Below, piece by piece: positions 1 to 5,866 of a stretch of DNA of 6,739 bases (positions are counted from its first letter, which is position 1; every line of letters begins with the position of its first letter). The translations under genes were made by a program, and so were the position numbers. The stretch is from Bdellovibrio sp. ZAP7 (GTDB lineage Bacteria > Bacteroidota > Bacteroidia > Flavobacteriales > Flavobacteriaceae), in contig CALPKO020000074.1 in NCBI GenBank assembly GCA_943324165.2, positions 1 through 6,739 on the forward strand. The letters run 5' to 3'. The notes below the pieces were generated by a model. That model did not search any database. It was not told where the DNA came from and saw only the letters and a program-made list of their open reading frames with translations.

Positions 1-1341
1 GTTGTTCTGCCACAAAAAATCTACGAATCCGTCATTGTTAAAATCTCCTGATTGAATTTCCCACGAACCCACTTGCGCATCAATTCCTGTCGTGCTATAA
101 ATGTCTGTAAAAGTGCCATCACCATTGTTCTTGTAAAAACGGTTTTGGTCTGAAATATTAGATACGATAAAATCCATATCGCCATCATTATCAAAATCTT
201 CAATTGCAGTTGACCAAGATTGCGCGCCATCATTCACGCCGGCATCTGTTCCCACCTCTGAATAAGTGCCATCTCCATTGTTTTTATACAATAAATTTAT
301 TCTTTGCGGATCACCTTCCACAGCACCACCGCGGCATTTTGCCATATACATATCTGCATGCCCATCATTATTATAATCCGTCCAAATAGAGGCGTAATTT
401 CCACCAACCGCCAAAGTAGGAAACATGGCAATATCAAATAACAAATCTCCACTTCCTGTATTGCGGTAAACGTGGCTTTGCGCAACATCATGACAAGCAA
501 ATAAATCTAAATTACCATCATTATTAACATCTATAAAGTTGGTGCGTTGCGTAAAAATATTTTGCGGATAAGCAATTTCCGCATAACCAGTTCCTGTTGG
601 GTTTGCTTTAATTACCGCTAACCTGTTACCACTTCCAAAAACCAAATCATTATATCCATTTTTATCATAATCACCAGCCGCAATGCTCCAACTTGGCGCC
701 GCTGTTAAATCTGGCAATGGATAAGCACTTTGCGTAAGTGGACTATTGTCTAAATGCTGGTATAAAACCGTCATTTGATTGGTTTCTGTAGTTACTATAT
801 CATCCAAAAAATCACCATTCATATCTACCACAGCGCAAATGCTTGAACTAGTTGGAATGGTTGTTGGTATAAAAGCAATTACAGGAGCAACATAAGGATT
901 TTCTATCAATTGAAACTCAAATCCACTTGCATTCCATTTGTCGTCGAAGGCGATATAATAGGTCGTACCTGCGATAACATCAAATTGAGCAATAGACAAA
1001 TAACCATTTCCAATTACACCGTTATCATCATCACCAGCCCAACATGTTAGATTGCCGCAAGTTCCGGTATATATGTGAACGCGGGTGTCTTTGCCTGTAT
1101 TGATTTCGTAATCTGTAGAAATGATTACAGAATATTGCTGTGATGGTGTATATTTGAACCACTTGCCATGGGTTGCACCGGCTCCATTTGCAGCGCAAAT
1201 TGGTGTTGGAATTTCTGTTCCATCTACCGCTTCAACTGCGTGAATTCCTGCTGCAATTCCTATTGATGTTGAACACGAGTCTTGTGCTTTAGCAAAAGCA
1301 GCGTTTAATAACAAAAAAAGAAATAAGGTAATTTTTTTCAT
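1..1341 (-). CDS. Secreted FG-GAP/VCBS-repeat protein, C-terminus cut by window edge
   Basis: The frame is open for 447 codons from ATG at 1341 to the left edge, so the C-terminus is missing. Residues 1-19 form a signal peptide (MKKITLFLFLLLNAAFAKA), probably cleaved before Q20. Residues about 21-147 form a beta-rich, Cys-containing domain (C23, C49, C95, C100) with a VHIYTGTCG motif, like the PPC/jelly-roll modules of Bacteroidota exoproteins. Six Ca2+-type FG-GAP loops (D-x-[DN]-x-[DN]-G-x-x-D) follow, starting at D173, D224, D271, D322, D382 and D433; this is the pattern of an integrin-alpha-like beta-propeller. The first loop is degenerate. Such proteins are usually exported by the type IX system with a C-terminal sorting domain, but that part lies outside the window. 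Binding partner and function are unknown. It starts 20 bp after the cytochrome gene, so co-transcription is likely. It could instead be an adhesin or a subunit of a larger cell-surface complex. Confidence 0.9.
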   Translation of the reverse strand, partial: MKKITLFLFLLLNAAFAKAQDSCSTSIGIAAGIHAVEAVDGTEIPTPICAANGAGATHGKWFKYTPSQQYSVIISTDYEINTGKDTRVHIYTGTCGNLTCWAGDDDNGVIGNGYLSIAQFDVIAGTTYYIAFDDKWNASGFEFQLIENPYVAPVIAFIPTTIPTSSSICAVVDMNGDFLDDIVTTETNQMTVLYQHLDNSPLTQSAYPLPDLTAAPSWSIAAGDYDKNGYNDLVFGSGNRLAVIKANPTGTGYAEIAYPQNIFTQRTNFIDVNNDGNLDLFACHDVAQSHVYRNTGSGDLLFDIAMFPTLAVGGNYASIWTDYNNDGHADMYMAKCRGGAVEGDPQRINLLYKNNGDGTYSEVGTDAGVNDGAQSWSTAIEDFDNDGDMDFIVSNISDQNRFYKNNGDGTFTDIYSTTGIDAQVGSWEIQSGDFNNDGFVDFLWQNN

Positions 1342-1361
1342 AATGGTTGACTTTAGGTTGA

Positions 1362-2462
1362 CTATCTGCAAGTTCTTGGCAACGAATTGATATAATCTTT
1401 AATGAGTTGTAAACCTTCCTCATGTACCAATCTACGGCCGATAATCGGCATCATTTCTGATTCTGCTGTAGAAGCCATTCGATGAACCACCATCGATTGA
1501 TTGGCATTTCCAGCATTGATAATAAAAGGAATATTGCCCAATTGCGCAGATGGTGTTAAGCAAATTCCAAAAGTTCCTAAATTCGTATTGCTAAAATTAA
1601 ACCTTTGAGGAACATAATCGCAGTGCGCTCCGAGGCGATGGCAATGTGCACAATTAATATCAATATAGGAACGTGCTCTTAATTCTAAAGATTTACTGGT
1701 ATCGGTCCAATCCACCGCTGATTTTATAGCTGTTTTGTCTGGAATGGAACTGTCTAAAAATCCCATTGCAACCCATTTTTCTAATTGATTCATTGTGGTA
1801 GCACCGTAATTATAATCGAAATTCAAATTTTGCGGTTTGGGACCAATCGGAATATACAATTCTTTGTTTCCTGTAGGGTTTAATTTATGGCAAGTAGCGC
1901 ATTCTGTTTGCGCTGGAATTTTGTAATTGACACTTTTTTGAATATTATTTTCCATCCAACTAACAGGCACGTTTTTCCCCTGTCCGTCTGTGTCTAAAAT
2001 GGCTTCTGTTTGGTCATCATTCCAGATATAATCATAGAATTTCCAGCCATCGGCTTTTCGCACCAAAACACGGGTTTCAATTAATTTCGTTGAATTAGAA
2101 GGCAAAACATTGTCGTAATAAAATGTTTTTATGAAAAAAGTGCTAACGGGAAAATCTAAAACATTGTCGTCTCCATCGTAACTTGCTTTAACATTTTTTG
2201 GCATCCAAACAAAACGCTTTTTGTGGGCATAATCTGCAAAAAGTTCGCTAGCTGGTTTGTATGGCAAAACAGTGTCGGTAGGCGTTAAAGTCTTTAAATC
2301 TCCTTTGAAAAAATGATAGTCAGATAATTTCGCATAAGGAACGTCTGCCAAATTAATTTGAAAAGAAGTTGGAGGAATAGGCGTATATTGCTCGTCTTTG
2401 TTTCTTGAACAAGCGCAAAGCACCGTTATGAAAAGTATTAAATAAAGGTATTTTTGTTTCAT
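1362..2462 (-). CDS. Diheme c-type cytochrome lipoprotein (SO2930/HNE_0200-like)
   Basis: The protein has 366 residues and starts with a lipoprotein signal (hydrophobic 5-15, lipobox LCAC, lipidated C18), so it is anchored outside the inner membrane. There are two heme c attachment sites, CATCH (C188-H192) and CAHCH (C271-H275). M337/M338 in SEMMP is a candidate distal ligand for the second heme. The region between the hemes (ELYIPIGPKPQNLNFDY) and the overall layout resemble, from memory, the family named SO2930-family diheme c-type cytochrome (TIGR03806). Members of that family often sit beside a gene for a parallel beta-helix protein. The expected role is electron transfer in the periplasm or at the outer membrane; substrate and partners are unknown. 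Three further cysteines (C281, C301, C365) are not in heme motifs. The start is supported by the lipobox and by a TATATTTG box 20 bp upstream. The FG-GAP gene follows directly. Confidence 0.88.
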   Translation of the reverse strand: MKQKYLYLILFITVLCACSRNKDEQYTPIPPTSFQINLADVPYAKLSDYHFFKGDLKTLTPTDTVLPYKPASELFADYAHKKRFVWMPKNVKASYDGDDNVLDFPVSTFFIKTFYYDNVLPSNSTKLIETRVLVRKADGWKFYDYIWNDDQTEAILDTDGQGKNVPVSWMENNIQKSVNYKIPAQTECATCHKLNPTGNKELYIPIGPKPQNLNFDYNYGATTMNQLEKWVAMGFLDSSIPDKTAIKSAVDWTDTSKSLELRARSYIDINCAHCHRLGAHCDYVPQRFNFSNTNLGTFGICLTPSAQLGNIPFIINAGNANQSMVVHRMASTAESEMMPIIGRRLVHEEGLQLIKDYINSLPRTCR

Positions 2463-2481
2463 TATCCTTATAAATTGTGTT

Positions 2482-2489
2482 CAAATATA
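2482..2489 (-). promoter_or_regulatory. Probable -7 box (TATATTTG) of the cytochrome/FG-GAP operon
   Basis: TATATTTG on the minus strand matches the Bacteroidota sigma-A -7 consensus TAnnTTTG exactly and ends 19 bp before the cytochrome start codon. This would give a 5' leader of roughly 12-16 nt. No convincing TTG or TTTG element lies 17-23 bp upstream, where the sequence is A/T-rich, so the call rests on the -7 box alone. If real, the two exported proteins can be expressed independently of the thioesterase gene upstream. Confidence 0.45.
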
Positions 2490-2493
2490 AGTT

Positions 2494-2571
2494 TTATTTC
2501 CTGCTTATAAAAATATTATTATGCAATTCCTCCTCATCAACTATTTTCTTTAAAGCTGTTGCAAAGCGCAT
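2494..2571 (-). CDS. Possible 25-residue small protein, start overlaps thioesterase stop
   Basis: ATG at 2571-2569 shares one base with the thioesterase TAA (TAATG), the usual arrangement for translational coupling. The frame runs 25 codons to TAA at 2496-2494. The peptide starts MRFATALKKIVDEEEL and ends with basic NNIFISRK; it looks like an amphipathic helix with no signal or membrane segment. I do not recognise it. The frame stops just before the putative cytochrome -7 box, filling most of the intergenic gap. Chance open frames of this size are common, so it may be non-coding or the remnant of a longer gene. Confidence 0.25.
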   Translation of the reverse strand: MRFATALKKIVDEEELHNNIFISRK

Positions 2572-3110
2572 TACATTTCTAATTTAACATTGTATTTAGA
2601 TAAATTTTCGAGGGCTTCTTTTGATTTATAATCAAAAGTGTCTTCGTTCAGGTCTTTTTGTTTTTTTAAAGCGACATGCTGAACAGACTTGTAAAATCGC
2701 CTTACTTCTTCTAGATTACAAAGTAAGAGTCTTGGTACTTCAACACTTTCGCCTTTCTCATTTTTAGCCACCATCGTAAAATAAGAGGAATTGCAATGCT
2801 TCACTTTTCCTGTTTGTATATTTTCTGCTTCCACCCGAATACCAACAATCATCGATGTTCTTCCCACATAATTGACGCAAGCTTTCATGGTGACTAACTC
2901 TCCTACTTCTATCGGATTCACAAAATCTACGGTATCGACGGAAGCTGTGACGCAATAATTGCCAGAGTATTTTGATGCAGTTGCAAATGCAATTTGATCC
3001 AGTAACGACAAGATATAACCCCCATGAATTTTACCACTAAAATTGGTATAAGAAGGCAACATCAATTGTGAGATAACTACTTTTGAAGCTTGTACGGTTT
3101 TGTGTTCCAT
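2571..3110 (-). CDS. Acyl-CoA thioesterase, hotdog fold (YciA/BACH type)
   Basis: This 179-residue cytosolic enzyme should hydrolyse acyl-CoA to free fatty acid and CoA. The hotdog signature is clear: N23-F-S-G-K-I-H29-G-G-Y-I-L-S-L-L-D38, where the Asn, the HGG turn and the Asp on the central helix match the active site of the YciA/cytosolic acyl-CoA hydrolase family. It is followed by strands with TASVDTVDFVNPIEVGE (56-71) and VGRTSMIVGIRVEAEN (82-97). The hotdog domain spans about 6-116. The last 60 residues are a charged, largely helical tail (LEEVRRFYKSVQ onward) seen in longer members. There is no signal peptide. Chain-length preference cannot be read from sequence. It lies downstream of rmuC on the same strand across a 181-bp repeat-filled gap without a terminator hairpin, so read-through is possible. 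Confidence 0.9.
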   Translation of the reverse strand: MEHKTVQASKVVISQLMLPSYTNFSGKIHGGYILSLLDQIAFATASKYSGNYCVTASVDTVDFVNPIEVGELVTMKACVNYVGRTSMIVGIRVEAENIQTGKVKHCNSSYFTMVAKNEKGESVEVPRLLLCNLEEVRRFYKSVQHVALKKQKDLNEDTFDYKSKEALENLSKYNVKLEM

Positions 3111-3129
3111 TTGTTATTTGATTAGGAAA

Positions 3130-3193
3130 TTAGATAATGTATTAATTAGATAATTTGAAAATTAGATAATTTGAAAATTAGATAATGTGAAAA
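3130..3193. repeat. Tandem array of four 16-bp direct repeats
   Basis: TTAGATAAT recurs at 3130, 3146, 3162 and 3178, an exact 16-bp period. Units two and three are identical (TTAGATAATTTGAAAA). Unit four differs by one base (GTGAAAA), and unit one has a diverged second half (GTATTAA). The array lies 20 bp upstream of the thioesterase start. Read on the minus strand, the last three unit junctions give TAATTTTC, one mismatch from the Bacteroidota -7 box, but no paired -33 element was found. The repeats are direct and do not form hairpins. Confidence 0.9.
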
Positions 3194-3201
3194 TTAAAAA
3201 C

Positions 3202-3285
3202 ACTGAACACTGTGACTGAAAACTGAGACTGAAAACTGAAAACTGAGACTGAACACTGAAAACTGAGACTGAATACTGAAAACTG
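3202..3285. repeat. ACTGA-type heptamer/hexamer tandem repeat array
   Basis: ACTG occurs 13 times, at 3202, 3209, 3215, 3222, 3228, 3235, 3242, 3248, 3255, 3262, 3268, 3275 and 3282. Spacings are 7,6,7,6,7,7,6,7,7,6,7,7. From 3228 the units form a 20-bp higher-order repeat in three copies, differing at one internal base (ACTGAAAACTG, ACTGAACACTG, ACTGAATACTG). All copies are in the same direction. The array ends six bases from the rmuC stop codon, in the rmuC/thioesterase gap. Such arrays arise by replication slippage and are likely to vary between strains. No function is evident. Confidence 0.92.
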
Positions 3286-3291
3286 ACTAAA

Positions 3292-4650
3292 TCAACCTTC
3301 ACCATTATCAGCCCGGTTTAAAATACTTTCAGGTAAAGATTTTTTAGCTTTTGCCCCCATTTTTTTGAGATTCTCCACCCTAGTGATCAAGTTGCCACTT
3401 CCTTCGACCAGTTTATTCATGGCATTGTCGTACTCGGTTTTTGAATCTTTAATTTTAAGTCCCACTTTTAGTAAATCGGCAACAAAACCCTCAAATTTGT
3501 CATATAAAGCTCCGGCTTGACGTGCAATTTCCATCGCATTGTCCTGTTGTTTTTGGTTGGACCACATGCTGTCAATAGTGCGTAAAGTGGCTAAAAGCGT
3601 AGATGGTGTAACGATAATAATGTTCTTTTCAAAAGCACGATTATAGAGTGTTAAATCTTCGTTCAAAGCAACCGCAAATGCAGGTTCTATCGGAATGAAA
3701 AGCAATACAAAATTCGGACTTTCCATTTGGTATAAATCGGAATAATTCTTCTCACTTAGCTGGTCAACATGCCGTTTTATGGCCAATAAATGGTCTTTCA
3801 AATGATTGCTTTTTAAAATATGATCCTCTTCATTTACATACCTTTCATAAGCAGTCAAGGCCACTTTAGAATCGACAATCATTTTTTTGCCGTCGGGTAA
3901 ATTAATCACCACATCCGGAAAAACCCTTTTCTCCTCTTCAGTAGAATGGCTTTGTTGCACAAAATATTCGCGGTCTTTGGTAAGTCCAGATTTTTCTAAT
4001 ACACGTTCTAATATCAATTCGCCCCAGTTGCCTTGCATTTTGCTATCGCCTTTTAAAGCTTTGGTCAAATTGATAGTTTCTTTGCTCATCTGCTCGTTAG
4101 TGATTTGCAAACCAATAATTTGCTGCCGAAGTGCCGCATGATAATCTATGCTTTCTTTATGAGTATCTTCTACTTTTTTCTCAAATAAATGAATTTTATC
4201 TTGCAATGGAGAAAGAATGTTTTTAATGTTTTCTTTGTTTTGTTCGGTAAATTTATTTGATTTTTCCTCTAGAATTTTATTCGCTAAATTCTCAAATTCT
4301 TTCGTGAATTTTGTTTGCAATTGTTCAACTTCTTGCTTTTGTTCTAAATTTCTTTGCCACAAATTCTCAAAATCTACTTCCTTTTTAGACAATTGAATGG
4401 CTAAACTGTCTTTTTCGGTTCTGATAAGCTCTTTTTCGTCATTCGCAATTTGAATTTGATTTGACAAATTCTTCTTGTCAATTTCAAATTGTTCTTTCAA
4501 AAAATTATTATGATTTTGGAGTGCATTGTTTTTTTCCTCCAAGATAATTTTTTCAGACTTAAAAGTATTAGAGAACATAATCTTTCCTAAAAAAGTACCT
4601 ATTAAAACGGCAATGCAGAAAATTAAAATAGGTAAAATGGTTGACAGCAT
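3292..4650 (-). CDS. rmuC: RmuC-family protein (DNA recombination limiting)
   Basis: This 452-residue protein has one N-terminal membrane segment (about 4-26), a long charged coiled coil (about 30-140), and the RmuC domain (about 145-440). Diagnostic stretches are GNWGELILERVLEKSGL (207-223), FPDVVINLPDGKKMIVDSKV (244-263) and VTPSTLLATLRTI (347-359). P245-D246 and D260-x-K262 fit a PD-(D/E)xK nuclease-type active site, which is consistent with the nuclease activity proposed for the family. In E. coli, RmuC limits recombination between short inverted repeats; the exact biochemistry is unsettled. The length fits the family. The start codon places the membrane segment at the N-terminus, and no good upstream alternative exists. 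It is the first gene of a possible unit with the thioesterase and stands behind the uspA terminator, so it needs its own promoter. Confidence 0.93.
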   Translation of the reverse strand: MLSTILPILIFCIAVLIGTFLGKIMFSNTFKSEKIILEEKNNALQNHNNFLKEQFEIDKKNLSNQIQIANDEKELIRTEKDSLAIQLSKKEVDFENLWQRNLEQKQEVEQLQTKFTKEFENLANKILEEKSNKFTEQNKENIKNILSPLQDKIHLFEKKVEDTHKESIDYHAALRQQIIGLQITNEQMSKETINLTKALKGDSKMQGNWGELILERVLEKSGLTKDREYFVQQSHSTEEEKRVFPDVVINLPDGKKMIVDSKVALTAYERYVNEEDHILKSNHLKDHLLAIKRHVDQLSEKNYSDLYQMESPNFVLLFIPIEPAFAVALNEDLTLYNRAFEKNIIIVTPSTLLATLRTIDSMWSNQKQQDNAMEIARQAGALYDKFEGFVADLLKVGLKIKDSKTEYDNAMNKLVEGSGNLITRVENLKKMGAKAKKSLPESILNRADNGEG

Positions 4651-4667
4651 ATGGCATTTATTTCAAG

Positions 4668-4701
4668 TAAATGTAATAATTAAAATTTCAATCGTTGCAA
4701 A
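4668..4701 (-). promoter_or_regulatory. Weak promoter candidate for rmuC
   Basis: On the minus strand, TTTG (4701-4698), a 22-bp spacer and TACATTTA (4675-4668) approximate the Bacteroidota TTTG / TAnnTTTG promoter with one mismatch in the -7 box. The box ends 17 bp before the rmuC start. The region is very AT-rich, so chance matches are likely. A promoter is expected somewhere here because a terminator lies upstream. Confidence 0.3.
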
Positions 4702-4796
4702 AAAACCGTTTTAGCGAAAATATTTTCAAAATTTAGTTAAAGTGTTGATGAAAGCAATGTTCATATTCAAAATAGCAATTAAATTAAAACAAATAT

Positions 4797-4838
4797 AAAA
4801 AAACAGCCAGTCCAAATCAAACTTGAACTGGCTGTTTT
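4797..4838 (-). terminator. Intrinsic terminator behind the UspA gene
   Basis: Perfect 12-bp arms AAAACAGCCAGT (4800-4811) and ACTGGCTGTTTT (4827-4838) flank a 15-nt loop. On the minus strand the hairpin is followed by a run of seven T (4803-4797). It begins 20 bp after the UspA stop codon and should end that transcript. The other strand also has TTTT after the stem, so it could work in both directions, but no plus-strand gene runs into it. Confidence 0.9.
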
Positions 4839-4857
4839 ATTTTGAACAACGACTGTT

Positions 4858-5682
4858 CTAAATCTTAAAAGTAATTACTGGTCTAACCGCATGGTTTACT
4901 AAATCTTCGCTGATGCTTCCGTTGAAAAAATGAGCAAAACCAGTTCTTCCGTGCGTGCACATTCCGATTAAATCCGCATCAACTTTGTTGGCAAAATTTA
5001 GAATTCCATTTTCGACATTGGTGTCATTGTAGATGTGCAATGCAAATTTGTTGATTTTAAAATCTTTAATAAAATCATTCATAATGCTTTCCGCAACGAT
5101 TGTTGATTTGAAACTATTGGGCGTATTGATCATCACTAAATTCAAATCTGCATCGAAAATAGTGGCAAAATCCACCAATTGTTGGAATGGTTTTTTGATT
5201 TCATCAGAGAAGTCAGAAGCGAAAACAAAATTAGTAGCTTTAAAATCTTTGACTTCATTTTTAATTACCAACACTGGAACATCAGATGCGCGTACAATTT
5301 TTTCTGTATTTGATCCAATAACCATTTCTTGAAATCCAAATGAGCCATGAGACCCCATGACAATCAAATCGATATCAAGTTCTTTGCTATACGTTACGAT
5401 GCCTTCAAATGCTTTTTCAATTTTAGCAGAAGTTGTCACTTGCAACCCTTCTAAATAGGATTCAGCCGCTAATTCTTCCAATTTATCATTTGTTTTTTTT
5501 AAAAAAAGCATCACCTCGGGAATGTTGACACCACTACTCACCGCATCATTCATGTGTGTAGGTAAATCGAGTAAATTTAAGATAAACAATTCACAGTTGT
5601 TTTTTCGGGCTATCTGAGCAGCCACTTTCAGCGCATATCCTGCGTGTTCAGAAAAATCGGTAGGGACAAGAATTTTTTTCAT
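4858..5682 (-). CDS. Tandem-domain universal stress protein (UspA family)
   Basis: This 274-residue cytosolic protein contains two Usp domains (about 1-141 and 150-274), each opening with a strand and an acidic TDFS/SDFS motif (D9, D157). The first domain has the full ATP-binding pattern G-2x-G-9x-G-S (G110-SH-G113, then G123-S124). The second has G245, nine residues, then G255-S256, but the first glycine of the motif is replaced by C242 (CTHGRTGF). ATP binding is therefore well supported for domain one and less certain for domain two. Universal stress proteins bind ATP/AMP and act in starvation and stress survival; the specific partner is unknown. It is a single-gene unit with its own terminator, divergent from rimP with a 184-bp shared upstream region. 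The start is at MKKILVPTDFS, the normal N-terminus of the fold. Confidence 0.93.
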   Translation of the reverse strand: MKKILVPTDFSEHAGYALKVAAQIARKNNCELFILNLLDLPTHMNDAVSSGVNIPEVMLFLKKTNDKLEELAAESYLEGLQVTTSAKIEKAFEGIVTYSKELDIDLIVMGSHGSFGFQEMVIGSNTEKIVRASDVPVLVIKNEVKDFKATNFVFASDFSDEIKKPFQQLVDFATIFDADLNLVMINTPNSFKSTIVAESIMNDFIKDFKINKFALHIYNDTNVENGILNFANKVDADLIGMCTHGRTGFAHFFNGSISEDLVNHAVRPVITFKI

Positions 5683-5738
5683 GATGGTATTGAATTTATT
5701 AATAAAAAGAGCATCTAATTATTATGTATTAAAGGTAA

Positions 5739-5771
5739 GAAATATATTTTAAATTTTAACATTAATAACAA
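5739..5771 (-). promoter_or_regulatory. Weak promoter candidate for the UspA gene
   Basis: On the minus strand, TTG (5771-5769), a 22-bp spacer and TATATTTC (5746-5739) match the Bacteroidota promoter with one mismatch at the last base of the -7 box. It would give a leader of about 50 nt. Its -33 element lies 3 bp from the -33 element of the rimP promoter, so the two promoters would be back to back. Confidence 0.35.
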
Positions 5772-5774
5772 TAT

Positions 5775-5803
5775 TTTGATTTATAAAAAAATCACTATAT
5801 TTG
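5775..5803 (+). promoter_or_regulatory. Sigma-A-type promoter of the rimP-nusA operon
   Basis: TTTG (5775-5778), a 17-bp spacer and TATATTTG (5796-5803) match the Bacteroidota housekeeping promoter (TTG, 17-23 bp, TAnnTTTG) without mismatch. Transcription should begin around 5807-5810. This leaves a leader of roughly 60 nt before the rimP start. Confidence 0.8.
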
Positions 5804-5829
5804 CACCATTATTTATTGAAAACTGAATA

Positions 5830-5862
5830 ATGAGGGAAGCAATTGCTTCCCTCTTTTTATAA
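5830..5862 (+). other. Possible leader reading frame through the rimP leader hairpin
   Basis: ATG at 5830 opens a 10-codon frame, [10 protein letters not shown], ending with TAA at 5860-5862, four bases before the rimP ATG. The frame covers the whole terminator hairpin and its T tract. A ribosome on it would stop the hairpin from forming. No Shine-Dalgarno sequence is visible, which is normal for this phylum, so initiation cannot be judged from sequence. It may be chance. Confidence 0.25.
5832..5858 (+). terminator. Terminator-type hairpin in the rimP-nusA leader (putative attenuator)
   Basis: Arms GAGGGAAGC (5832-5840) and GCTTCCCTC (5845-5853) form a perfect 9-bp stem with an AATT loop, followed by TTTTT (5854-5858). 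This is a textbook intrinsic terminator on the plus strand. No plus-strand gene precedes it in the window. It lies about 25 nt after the expected transcription start and 13 bp before the rimP ATG, so it belongs to the rimP leader, not to an upstream gene. On the minus strand no T run follows. A weaker hairpin (CATTATT 5807-5813 with AATAATG 5826-5832) sits directly in front of it. Confidence 0.75.
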
Positions 5863-5866
5863 AAAT

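Noticed and set aside
2528..2533. AGGAGG on the minus strand, like a Shine-Dalgarno site
   Set aside because: The next candidate start (TTG two bases on) gives only a very short frame, and this phylum rarely uses such sites. It falls inside the small frame as GAG-GAG codons.
2764..2955. Minus-strand 63-codon frame inside the thioesterase gene
   Set aside because: It is an out-of-frame shadow of the conserved hotdog coding sequence, Arg/Ser-rich and unlike any family.
3130..3285. CRISPR-like appearance of the repeats
   Set aside because: The units are 6-20 bp and directly adjacent, with no unique spacers, no palindromic repeat and no cas genes.
3887..4141. Plus-strand open frame of 84 codons inside rmuC
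   Set aside because: It is antisense to a clearly conserved coding region and its product resembles no family. The other open frames opposite the FG-GAP, UspA, RmuC and RimP genes were dismissed for the same reason.
4716..4727. 12-bp palindrome GAAAATATTTTC upstream of rmuC
   Set aside because: It is almost pure A/T in an AT-rich gap and expected by chance; no repeat of it was seen nearby.
5817..5828. TTGAAAACTGAA in the rimP leader resembling the ACTGA array unit
   Set aside because: Only one ACTG unit is present and there is no tandem structure, so the resemblance is probably chance.
5843..5866. Upstream TTG start adding eight residues to RimP
   Set aside because: It lies within the hairpin and T tract, the extra residues are not typical of RimP, and ATG at 5867 gives the normal length and N-terminus.
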